Shown here piece by piece: positions 16,452-23,286 of a DNA stretch of 64,000 bases (position 1 is its first letter; every line of letters begins with the position of its first letter). Below the pieces are notes generated by a model, which saw nothing but the letters and a program-made list of their open reading frames with translations, was not told where the DNA came from and did not search any database. The stretch covers positions 248,001-312,000 of the forward strand of contig NZ_JAAMFG010000036.1 of NCBI RefSeq assembly GCF_011064545.1, read 5' to 3'. Position numbers and translations under genes: made by a program. This DNA is from Wenzhouxiangella sp. XN24 (GTDB lineage: Bacteria; Pseudomonadota; Gammaproteobacteria; Steroidobacterales; XN24).

Positions 16452-16560
16452 CGCGAGCCACATTTCGCCCGACTCTGAGAAAAGCGAGGATGACCAGGGC
16501 GATGACAATCCCGACGACCGGGTAACACAGTCCACGGGACAAGGTGAGGTTGTTCATCAT
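16444..16560 (-). CDS. Possible 38-residue single-span membrane peptide
   Basis: A short frame starts at the overlapping TGATGA that ends the Fic remnant and encodes one hydrophobic helix ([16 protein letters not shown]) followed by Arg residues. No clear ribosome site is seen. The composition looks like a real membrane peptide but the frame could be chance; low confidence. Confidence 0.25.
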   Translation of the reverse strand: MMNNLTLSRGLCYPVVGIVIALVILAFLRVGRNVARAN

Positions 16561-16857
16561 GATGAGACGAATACCTTCTCCCTGCCCAGGGACTGTTCCT
16601 CGAGCACACCAATGTCCGCCAGCTGTTTCAGGTAGACCGACGCGGTCTGTCTCTTGGCGAGGTCCCGCTCCACCAGCGATCTTCAGGCAGGTCCAGCGCG
16701 ACACCTGCTCCACGCCCTGCAGCATGTCCAGAATCCACTCCTCCCAGGCCTCGTCGCGGGTCACCGCCAGGAGCAGCCGGTAGTAGTCAGACTTGCTCTG
16801 CACTATGTATCGGCTCAGGCACAGGATGGGCAGCGTCAACAGGTCCTTTTCAACCAG
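16557..16857 (-). pseudogene. Fic-family protein remnant, C-terminal part, frameshifted
   Basis: Reading the minus strand from 16857 gives LVEKDLLTLPILCLSRYIVQ and then DYYRLLLAVTRDEAWEEW and MLQGVEQ. This is the conserved region after the catalytic loop in Fic-family AMP-transferases with a C-terminal winged helix. Near 16670-16680 the frame breaks. The homology resumes one frame over as [20 protein letters not shown] and continues through [16 protein letters not shown] to a stop at 16557-16559, the expected winged-helix end. The HPFxxGNGR active site is absent. The gene is therefore a 3' fragment with at least one frameshift, joined at about 16860 to an integrase fragment. Confidence 0.75.
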
Positions 16858-16860
16858 TTA

Positions 16861-17095
16861 ACAGGGGCAGCCCGGACGCGTTCCTGGCCAAGTCCGGCGC
16901 AAAGCGCTTCGCATTCGGGCTGTTCGGGAATGCCATGCCATAGTTGAAGGTGCCGAGCTCGATCTCGGACTCGGTCCGCTTGAGGATCACCTTCATCCGG
17001 CGGCGGTTGGCGGCCGTATCGGGAAGCGTGGTGTACTCGCGGCACCGGCCAGGGGCGATGCAACTCAGGGGCTGGCACCAAGCTCGACATGGCAC
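16861..17095 (-). pseudogene. Tyrosine-recombinase N-terminal fragment (arm-DNA-binding domain)
   Basis: The minus-strand frame contains CREYTTLPDTAANRRRMKVI, then LGTFNYGMAFPNSPNAKRFA. This pattern (CRE-TL-x-TxANxxx, then GTFDY-xxxFPxS) marks the DUF3596-type arm-binding domain at the N-terminus of phage or island integrases. The core-binding and catalytic domains are missing. The fragment runs into a TAA at about 16858-16860, beyond which the Fic remnant begins. It is evidence that an integrative element once sat here. Confidence 0.6.
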
Positions 17096-17099
17096 CGTG

Positions 17100-17407
17100 G
17101 CCGGAACACATAGCTCTTGCCTTTAGGGTTGCCTAAGTGCCTGATCTGCGTCCAGCGGGCTCGGCGTCGTCAGTGTTTCTCGCTTCATCGCCCTGGGCGC
17201 CGGCGAGGTCGGTTACGCCGCATAACACCGAACCCACCTTGTGTGATATGTCAAAACCAATGGGCAGTGAAATCAGACATGTAGAAGCAACCGGACGATG
17301 TGATTCGGTAGTTTTATTGCAATACAACGCTGCGTTTAGTCCATCGACTTTGAGTTATGCAGAAGGGTAGGTTGACGCGCGTCACGTGACGCATTACGCT
17401 CCGGTCG
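17100..17407. other. Gene-free stretch upstream of higBA
   Basis: About 300 bp with no supported gene and visibly lower GC than the surrounding chromosome. GCATAAC (17219-17225) and GTTATGC (17354-17360) form a 7-bp inverted pair 142 bp apart. That layout resembles the outer core sites of an integron attC, but I could not find the expected inner pairing. The last 40 bp hold the higBA promoter region. Confidence 0.4.
17372..17400 (+). promoter_or_regulatory. Probable higBA promoter with palindromic operator
   Basis: A perfect 14-bp palindrome, GCGTCACGTGACGC (17379-17392), lies between a TTGACG -35-like hexamer (17372-17377) and a weak -10-like TACGCT (17395-17400) with 17-bp spacing. The higB ATG is only 8 bp further on. 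HigA-type antitoxins repress their own promoters by binding such palindromes. A start this close to the ATG would give a nearly leaderless transcript. The palindrome is seen; its role is inferred. Confidence 0.5.
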
Positions 17408-17689
17408 ATGATAAAGACTTTCGCAGATCGGCATACTCAGGAGCTGTATGTCACTGGAAAGTCGAAGCGCTTTCCGGCCGACATCGCCAAACGAGCTGCA
17501 CGCAAACTCGAGTACGTTGATCTGGCAACGCAGCTCGATGACTTGAAGGTTCCGCCCGGCAACCGACTTCACGCACTTGAAGGAAACAGGAAAGGGCAGC
17601 ACTCCATTTCGATCAACGATCAGTGGCGAGTCTGCTTCCGGTTTGCGGACGGAGACGCGTATGACGTTGAGATCTGTGACTACCACTGA
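17408..17689 (+). CDS. higB: HigB-type toxin, RelE/ParE superfamily
   Basis: The 93-residue protein matches the plasmid-maintenance killer family. It starts MIKTFADRHTQELYVTGKSK and has the conserved core LHALEGNRKGQHSISINDQW followed by RVCFRF, then ends DVEICDYH. The family members are ribosome-dependent mRNA endonucleases, with catalysis depending on the conserved basic and aromatic residues of the C-terminal half. The gene lies 14 bp before higA in the usual toxin-first order. Base composition is lower in GC than the core genome, fitting acquisition. Confidence 0.9.
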   Translation: MIKTFADRHTQELYVTGKSKRFPADIAKRAARKLEYVDLATQLDDLKVPPGNRLHALEGNRKGQHSISINDQWRVCFRFADGDAYDVEICDYH

Positions 17690-17703
17690 GACGGTAAAGA
17701 GCT

Positions 17704-18018
17704 ATGAGTATTCCTAATACAGGCGGGATGAAGCGCCGGCCGACCCACCCGGGCGAGATGCTCCGCGAAGACTTTCTCGTGGACTATGACCTGACAGTCA
17801 CTGGATTGGCGGAGGCTATTGGCGTTTCTCGCCAGTCCGTCAACGAACTGCTTCGAGAGCGACGCGCGATCAGCCCGGAGATGGCTCTGCGGCTCGCCAG
17901 ACTATTCGGTAACTCTCCAGAGTTCTGGCTGAACTCTCAGCGGGCCGTGGACCTTTGGGATGCGGCCCGGGAAATCAAGAAGGACGTCGCGCGAATTCGG
18001 CCGCTAAATGCCGCATAA
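17704..18018 (+). CDS. higA: HigA-type antitoxin, XRE-family regulator
   Basis: The 104-residue protein contains a helix-turn-helix (LTVTGLAEAIGVSRQSVNEL) in the HigA arrangement, with PTHPGEMLREDFL upstream and MALRLARLFGNSPEFWLNSQ downstream. It would neutralise HigB and repress the operon, probably at the palindrome at 17379-17392. The start may be 17704 or the internal ATG at 17728 (MKRRPTHPGE). The stop codon TAA is embedded in GCATAACAAG, which resembles the outer core of an integron attC site. Confidence 0.9.
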   Translation: MSIPNTGGMKRRPTHPGEMLREDFLVDYDLTVTGLAEAIGVSRQSVNELLRERRAISPEMALRLARLFGNSPEFWLNSQRAVDLWDAAREIKKDVARIRPLNAA

Positions 18019-18157
18019 CAAGACGCTGCAGTCGGACCCTGCGCTGGATGCTGAGTGGCTCAGGGAAGCGGAGGATCGCCTCGCGGCGTACCAGTCGGGC
18101 GAGCTTGCTGCGGTAGATGCTGACGACGTCTTTCGCGAGCTTGGCGAACGTACTTGA
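18008..18157 (+). CDS. Truncated addiction-module antitoxin (C-terminal part)
   Basis: A 49-residue frame contains DPALDAEWLREAEDRLAAYQ and GELAAVDADDVFRELGERT. This is the C-terminal half of the small addiction-module antitoxins (about 75 residues) that pair with ParE/RelE toxins. The N-terminal half is missing and the frame starts inside the end of higA, overlapping it by 11 bp. The partner toxin follows with overlapping stop/start. The toxin-binding part is probably retained; whether it is translated is uncertain. Confidence 0.55.
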   Translation: MPHNKTLQSDPALDAEWLREAEDRLAAYQSGELAAVDADDVFRELGERT

Positions 18158-18420
18158 GGGTACGATTCCTTACTCCCGCTCGGCGGGAGTTAATGGATGC
18201 GGTTCGCTACTACAATGCCCAGCGACCTCAACTCGGCGACGAATTTCGAGATGAGGCGAGAGAAACCATCAAGCGCATCACCCGATTCCCTGGCGCGTGG
18301 CACGCTTTGTCAACCAAGATCCGACGGTGTCATATGGCACGCTTCCCGTATGGCCTCATCTACACGGCCACTGAGGCCGAGGTACTCATCGTCGCGGTCT
18401 CGCACCTTCATAGAGCGCCC
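18154..18420 (+). pseudogene. ParE/RelE-type toxin, 3' end replaced by RHS DNA
   Basis: From a TTG overlapping the antitoxin stop (TTGA), the frame encodes FLTPARRELMDAVRYYNAQR, then RFPGAWHALSTKIRRCHMAR and IYTATEAEVLIVAVSHLHR, a nearly complete ParE-family toxin. Homology stops at about 18420, where the family normally ends in a short RRPGYW-like tail. Beyond that the frame stays open to 19095 only because it reads antisense through an RHS segment. The gene may make an abnormal fusion or be inactive. Confidence 0.65.
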
Positions 18421-19035
18421 GTGCACCAGGCCGACCTGGTCGAGATGCTCGTGGCCGGTGAAGCCGCGGGTCACGCTGAGCGCGACGATAAACACAACCG
18501 GGGTGGGCGTCTGCTTCTTGAGAAAATACCCGCTCGGGTCGGTATAGAAAAGCGGGTTGTTGCCCACATAGGCGTAGCGGTTGAAACCCTGCGTCGAGAT
18601 GGGAAACTGCACGAACGGGTCCGGCGACAAAAACCGCCCGATCTCCGGGTCGTACACCCGCCCGCCCATGTGGATCAGTCCCACCTGGTCCAGATGCTCG
18701 TGCATCGTGAACCCGCGCGTCAGCGTGATCGCGGCGATGAACACCCCCGGCGCGGGCGTCTGCCAGGTGCTCGCGGGCCGGCGCTTGCCCCAGGCATCGT
18801 ACGCCAGCGACTCGACGATCGTGCCCGTCTCGCCGGTGATCACCACCACCGAGCCCAGGTGATCCTTGTGCAGGTAGCGGGTGGTGTTGGTGGTGCTCGC
18901 ACCGCTGCGCTTGACCGTCGCCACGGTGCGACCGTTGGCCTGGACGTGGTGGGTGTGCTCGACCGTCAGCCCCGCCTCGCGGCGCTCGTAAAGCGCAGAG
19001 CCATACAGCGTCAGCACCGTCTGGCCGTCGATGCG
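18420..19035 (-). pseudogene. Orphan RHS core fragment
   Basis: The minus-strand frame encodes LTLYGSALYERREAGLTVEH, HLGSVVVITGETGTIVESLAYDAWGK (broken here for length) and HEHLDQVGLIHMGGRVYDPE, then the RHS end motif YVGNNPLFYTDPSGYFLKK. This is the conserved terminal core of RHS/YD-repeat proteins. It has no start of its own and is joined at 19035 to a 105-residue gene. After PSGYFLKK it continues with a divergent second copy of the same unit (VFIVALSVTRGFTGHEHLDQ, then VGLVHG), which ends at the ParE junction. It looks like a recombination product rather than an expressed gene. Confidence 0.75.
18513..19035 (-). repeat. 523-bp direct repeat of RHS core, copy A
   Basis: This segment aligns without gaps to 21096-21618 (constant offset 2583 bp), with only a handful of mismatches seen by eye. 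Both copies encode the last part of the RHS core up to PSGYF. Confidence 0.9.
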
Positions 19036-19353
19036 TCAGCCCCAAAAGTCCGGGTTCGTGTTCCCAGATCTGATCCTTATCGCTATCGCACGTAGAAAAT
19101 CAGTGTCAATTCGTCTCTCAGAGCAATCTGAGCTGCGGGCGTAAATGCCATTGCGGAGATAACGTTGAAGTGACTTCAGGTCCGATCTTTGGACATCCTC
19201 TGAGTAGATGAACTCATCTAACGCGCAACCTGAAAAGTCTTCGTTCCCGTCAACAGATAGAGCGCTGTCGGCCTCAATCATGCGGGCGACTTCTTCCCAC
19301 GAAAGGTCGTCAAAGGATTTCCGGGACAAGCGTATGATTCTCTCGAACATCAT
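19036..19353 (-). CDS. Small unknown protein, candidate immunity protein of an RHS module
   Basis: The 105-residue, largely acidic protein (MMFERIIRLSRKSFDDLSWE at the start, PDFWG at the end) has a good ribosome site (GAGAGG, 6 bp before the ATG). It has no signal peptide or membrane helix. I do not recognise the family. It sits between the ankyrin-type gene and the orphan RHS core, where polymorphic-toxin loci usually carry immunity genes. Its stop codon begins at the first base beyond the 523-bp repeat, so recombination may have cut or preserved its 3' end exactly. Confidence 0.5.
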   Translation of the reverse strand: MMFERIIRLSRKSFDDLSWEEVARMIEADSALSVDGNEDFSGCALDEFIYSEDVQRSDLKSLQRYLRNGIYARSSDCSERRIDTDFLRAIAIRIRSGNTNPDFWG

Positions 19354-19621
19354 ATTGTCCTCTCGCTCACCGATTTACGCGATGAACATCGATCTTCCAC
19401 CGATCGCGATAGGCCGCTCTAAGCACCGGACCGTTATGGCGGCTCCACCCAAATCGAAGGCCACACCTCAAGGCTGGCAATGTTGAGCCGCCAAACATAG
19501 GATGCCCGATGACGCTCGACGACGGCCCAAGCGCAGGGACATAAGTCAGCGATGCACTTCCATACAACGCTGTCCCGCCTACGACATTTCCACACTTCAG
19601 TCGGACCCTGTTCAACTTCGT
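19354..19621. other. Intergenic stretch between two immunity candidates
   Basis: No supported gene. The sequence contains CAGTCGGACCCTG (19593-19605), a 13-bp match to the segment just after the higA stop at 18028. That is the region resembling the inner part of an integron attC site. Confidence 0.3.
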
Positions 19622-20206
19622 CTATTCGCCCTCTCGCTTCTCCACATGGGATGTCACGATCTCTCGAATCGTCTCCAGCTCTGGGCTTGGGCCACGACCA
19701 ATCACGTCACCCACAAAAGCCTTCGCACAGTCCCGTTCAGCGCCAGGCCTCGACACGGAAACTGAGTACCCACATGCATGCGCTCCTTTGGTCAGCAAGT
19801 ATCGAACCACTTCCTGGTCCTCGATCAGGATGGCTTGTTGGAGCGGCGTATAACCAATTCTGTCGGGTGAGTTGACGTCCGCGCCTCGCAATATCAGTTC
19901 ATCCGCCAACTCAGTGATTCGTTCAAATTTTCGGCGCTCGGCACGATTCGATCCCTTCGCGTCGATGGAGTTAACTGAAAGAATGAATCCCAAGCCGTCA
20001 TTCTCGATCAACTCTGCCATTCGGGCGTCGGACCGCATTAGGTAGCCCTTTGCAACTTCGGCTGGCACAAACTCACCGCCGACAATTGCACGCAGAGCGA
20101 CCCACTTCACAGGACTGGATGAAAGATTCCACGCCACGTAGATACAATAAAGTATCAGTGGCGCGACCGCGGCCACTACGATCAATGGCGTTTTTTTGGA
20201 GCTCAC
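19622..20206 (-). CDS. Membrane-anchored ankyrin-repeat protein, probable RHS immunity protein
   Basis: The 194-residue protein begins with one hydrophobic helix (PLIVVAAVAPLILYCIYVAW), then a soluble region with at least one clear ankyrin unit (ELILRGADVNSPDRIGYTPL, then QQAILIEDQEVVRYLLTKGA). It overlaps the end of the RHS gene by 4 bp, the typical coupling of toxin and immunity genes. Ankyrin-repeat proteins are known immunity proteins in polymorphic toxin systems. The N-terminal anchor suggests it protects at the inner membrane, or from toxin entering the periplasm. The immunity role is inferred from position and fold. Confidence 0.65.
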   Translation of the reverse strand: MSSKKTPLIVVAAVAPLILYCIYVAWNLSSSPVKWVALRAIVGGEFVPAEVAKGYLMRSDARMAELIENDGLGFILSVNSIDAKGSNRAERRKFERITELADELILRGADVNSPDRIGYTPLQQAILIEDQEVVRYLLTKGAHACGYSVSVSRPGAERDCAKAFVGDVIGRGPSPELETIREIVTSHVEKREGE

Positions 20207-22812
20207 CGGCCTGTCCGCAGCGAATACGCAGGGTATACGCCGTCGTGTCGCCGAGTCAGAAATTCAGAGCGAAAGTTCTGGATTATTTTGACCCGAACAG
20301 GTTCCGCAATGTAGGGGGAGTCGAGGTCGGCCCGCCGTAGCGTTGCCTCTAGCAATTTTGCTCCGCGCGCGGTTCTGCCGATCGTTTTCGCCGCTAGGCG
20401 TAGTCTCTGTGGCAGGAGCCGCGTTGCCCCAACCCCTCTCATTACGGTGAACTTAATCAAGGATATTTGATATGTCGCCTCAAGCCCTTCAACGAGCAAT
20501 CCTTGGGCGAAGGCCAAATCGGTTGAGTTGATCTCTGATGGGTCAAGTCCGCGCAACTCGTAGAAATCGAATGTAGCGCTCGCCATCTCGGCATCAATTA
20601 CGATCTCATCCAAGGTAAACGTCGGAAGATCATTTCCTGCGTGATCATGATTAAACCGGCTCACGAACGCCGCGGACCACGCCCCGTTGGCAAACTTGCC
20701 GCCGCCGATGCGGCTTACCGTGCCACCGACTGCGGCCGCGGCCACCATGCGTCCGATCTGGCCCTCCTGGCTTCCGTATGGCCCGGCGACCGCTTCCGGA
20801 ATGAACGACAGCAAGCTGCCCGAGAACGCCCCCAGCGCCCCGTCCCCGAAGCGCCCGCCCCCGGCGGCTGAGACCGCCCCCTGCGTGATGCCGTGCAGCG
20901 CCGAGCGGCGAACGTTGTCGAGATTCTCGATGCCGCCGATCTTTCCCGCAATGCCCGCACTCATCATCCCCATCATCCCTGCCTGCGCATTGCCACCACT
21001 GGCCAGAAAGCCACTGACAAAGCCGTGTATGAAGGCATTACCCGCCAGCGTCCAGCCGGGGATGAAGTTCATCCCGATCCCGGCCACCTTCATCAGCTTC
21101 TTGAGAAAATACCCGCTCGGGTCGGTATAGGAAAGCGGGTTGTTGCCCACATAGGCGTAGCGGTTGAATCCCTGCGTCGAGATGGGAAACTGCACGAACG
21201 GGTCCGGCGACAAAAACCGCCCGATCTCGGGGTCATACACCCGCCCGCCCATGTGGATCAGGCCCACCTGGTCCAGATGCTCGTGCATCGTGAACCCGCG
21301 CGTCAGCGTGATCGCGGCAATGAACACCCCCGGCGCGGGCGTCTGCCAGGTGCTCGCGGGCCGGCGCTTGCCCCAGGCATCGTACGCCAGCGACTCGACG
21401 ATCGTGCCCGTCTCGCCGGTGATCACCACCACCGAGCCCAGGTGATCCTTGTGCAGGTAGCGGGTGGTGTTGGTGGTGCTCGCACCGCTGCGCTTGACCG
21501 TCGCCACGGTGCGACCGTTGGCCTGGACGTGGTGGGTGTGCTCGACCGTCAGCCCCGCCTCGCGGCGCTCGTAAAGCGCAGAGCCATACAGCGTCAGCAC
21601 CGTCTGGCCGTCGATGCGCGCCGACTGACGGAACATCGCCCGGTCCCCACCGGGGCCGTACCAGTACTCGGCGTGGTTGTTGCCGTCGCGCTCCATCCGC
21701 CGCGGCTTGTTGAAGCTCCACCAGCTCACCGTGCGCGCCCCGGGACCCGTCACCTGGGTCAGGTTGCCGTTGGCGTCGTAGCTGTAGCTGCGCGTCCCCG
21801 CGGGCGTGGTGACCGCCGAGACCTGGTGCGGACGGTTGGCGTGCGTGTACTGGTAGTTCGTGAAGCTGCCCTTCGACAGCATGTTGCCCACCGCGCTGTA
21901 CTGCACCGTCTCGCTGCCCAGCACGCTGCCGGCCGCCGTCTTCAGCGTCACCGTCTGCAGGCGCCCCAGATCGTCGTACAGCAGATCCTCCCGCCGGTTC
22001 ACCCTGTAATCGGCGCGCTGCTCCAGGTTGCCCACCCGGTCCCAGGCCATGCCCAGATCCTGCACCGAGACGGGGTTGCCCGCGCTGCCCGTGGCAATCG
22101 TCTCCACCAGCCCCGTCGCCGGGTTCACGTAACGCTGCGTGTACAGGGCGTTGCCCAGCTTCTCGCGCGTCACCGAGCCCAGCGCGTCCACTTCCAGGGC
22201 TTCCCAGTAGCGCGTGCCCGTACTGCCGTCGGGCTGACGCTCCCGCACCAGATACAAATGTCCATAGCGGTAATAGTGATCTACCCGCAGCCGACCGGCA
22301 TCGGGCGGGCTGGCGCTGCAGGGCGCGGCGCAGTCCACCGACGGATAGCGGATCTGGGAGACCTGCCCGAGCGCATTGTAATCGTAGCGGGTCCAGAACC
22401 AGATGCCGTTGACGTACCGCGCACTGTGGCGCAGTTCTCCGCCCTCGGCGGTGTACCAGAACGATTCACGGTAGCCATGCAGACCGGTGATATCCGTGAC
22501 CCTGCCGCGCGCCGGTCCGTGCGCAGTGTTGTCGTAAGTCCAGGTCGTGCTCCCTTCCGGCTCGCTGCGCGTCTTGATCCGGCCCAGCACGTCATACGTC
22601 ATACTGACCGTTACGCTGTTGGCGTCCGTCTGGGACGTCAGCTCGCTCGGCGCCGCGCCCAGCGGCGGCGCCGCCAGGCTGTCGCAATGCGCCGGCTCCG
22701 CCCCCGCATACTCGTGCCGGACACGGCCGAGCTGGTCGTAATGGCGCACCGTCCAGCAGGCGCCTGCGTCGATACCGGGGCGTCCATTGCTCGGTGACAG
22801 CATCCCAGGCAA
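20203..22812 (-). CDS. RHS/YD-repeat protein, 5'-truncated, with unrecognised C-terminal tip
   Basis: The 869-residue frame shows YD repeats (for example YDVLGRIKTRSEPEGSTTWTYD, broken for length; LLYDDLGRLQTVTLK; YSYDANGNLTQVTGPG) and the terminal RHS core ending YVGNNPLSYTDPSGYF at about residue 570. The last 300 residues are a variable tip. A Gly/Ala-rich hydrophobic stretch is followed by DLPTFTLDEIVIDAEMASAT and a basic end (RRHDGVYPAYSLRTGR); I recognise no toxin family. Full RHS proteins are usually over 1300 residues. Here the frame begins directly after a TAA with only TTG (22812) or an unsupported ATG (22803) to start, so the secretion-related N-terminus is missing. Confidence 0.75.
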   Translation of the reverse strand: MPGMLSPSNGRPGIDAGACWTVRHYDQLGRVRHEYAGAEPAHCDSLAAPPLGAAPSELTSQTDANSVTVSMTYDVLGRIKTRSEPEGSTTWTYDNTAHGPARGRVTDITGLHGYRESFWYTAEGGELRHSARYVNGIWFWTRYDYNALGQVSQIRYPSVDCAAPCSASPPDAGRLRVDHYYRYGHLYLVRERQPDGSTGTRYWEALEVDALGSVTREKLGNALYTQRYVNPATGLVETIATGSAGNPVSVQDLGMAWDRVGNLEQRADYRVNRREDLLYDDLGRLQTVTLKTAAGSVLGSETVQYSAVGNMLSKGSFTNYQYTHANRPHQVSAVTTPAGTRSYSYDANGNLTQVTGPGARTVSWWSFNKPRRMERDGNNHAEYWYGPGGDRAMFRQSARIDGQTVLTLYGSALYERREAGLTVEHTHHVQANGRTVATVKRSGASTTNTTRYLHKDHLGSVVVITGETGTIVESLAYDAWGKRRPASTWQTPAPGVFIAAITLTRGFTMHEHLDQVGLIHMGGRVYDPEIGRFLSPDPFVQFPISTQGFNRYAYVGNNPLSYTDPSGYFLKKLMKVAGIGMNFIPGWTLAGNAFIHGFVSGFLASGGNAQAGMMGMMSAGIAGKIGGIENLDNVRRSALHGITQGAVSAAGGGRFGDGALGAFSGSLLSFIPEAVAGPYGSQEGQIGRMVAAAAVGGTVSRIGGGKFANGAWSAAFVSRFNHDHAGNDLPTFTLDEIVIDAEMASATFDFYELRGLDPSEINSTDLAFAQGLLVEGLEATYQISLIKFTVMRGVGATRLLPQRLRLAAKTIGRTARGAKLLEATLRRADLDSPYIAEPVRVKIIQNFRSEFLTRRHDGVYPAYSLRTGR
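21096..21618 (-). repeat. 523-bp direct repeat of RHS core, copy B (inside the RHS gene)
   Basis: Partner of 18513-19035. It ends just at the start of the variable tip, so the repeat spans the end of the conserved core. Recombination between the copies would swap the tip and immunity genes. Confidence 0.9.
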
Positions 22813-22827
22813 TTAAAGATTCGCAAG

Positions 22828-22847
22828 CCAGGGCCCCGGGGCCCTGG
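22828..22847. repeat. Perfect 20-bp palindrome upstream of the truncated RHS gene
   Basis: CCAGGGCCCCGGGGCCCTGG is a perfect 20-base palindrome, 16 bp from the 5' edge of the RHS frame. It lies next to the GGTCA repeats and may mark the insertion junction. Confidence 0.6.
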
Positions 22848-22884
22848 AAAAGAGCCATTTCGGGGCAAATCGAGTTTGGGCAAA

Positions 22885-22948
22885 GGTCACTTTTTCCGCG
22901 TTTTGACCAGAGGTCATTTTCAGCGGTCACGATTCAGGGCAGAGGTCA
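22885..22948. mobile_element. Repeated GGTCA motifs, possible insertion-sequence terminus
   Basis: GGTCA occurs four times in 64 bp (22885, 22912, 22925, 22944), three times preceded by purine-rich AGA or AAA. A TTGACC reads on the opposite strand between the first two. Arrays of GGTCA/TGACC boxes are typical of the multiple transposase sites at IS21-family ends. No transposase gene is present, so this would be a solo end. The region 22813-23060 holds no gene. Confidence 0.35.
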
Positions 22949-23060
22949 TCTGCCTCGAGCAGGGGAACTCGCGATGAAGTTTCAAGGCCCCACCAGGGCT
23001 CAGGGAAGGCCCCAGTGTCTATCAGGTCGTCCTAAAATTCACGTAAGTGCCTGATTTAAT

Positions 23061-23137
<77 letters not shown>

Positions 23138-23286
23138 AATGCGGAGTCGGGCATGATACCGGTAACCGTTATGACCGTCCACGACCCTGACACGGAGTTT
23201 GGCGGTCCACCGGCATGGCCCTATAATTCCAGCCTCGCCGGGCCGACAGGGCCGGACCGGCCCACCAACATGCAGGGGATACCGCG

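Noticed and set aside
18154-19095. A 313-residue plus-strand protein
   Set aside because: Only the first 89 residues resemble a ParE toxin; the rest is antisense to the RHS core and has no independent support.
17134-23055. 12-bp direct repeat TAAGTGCCTGAT at 17134-17145 and 23044-23055, as attachment-site pair of the island
   Set aside because: The positions are suggestive (next to the integrase stub and the tRNA), but one chance 12-bp match is expected in a 6-kb region, and the repeat does not include any part of the tRNA 3' end.
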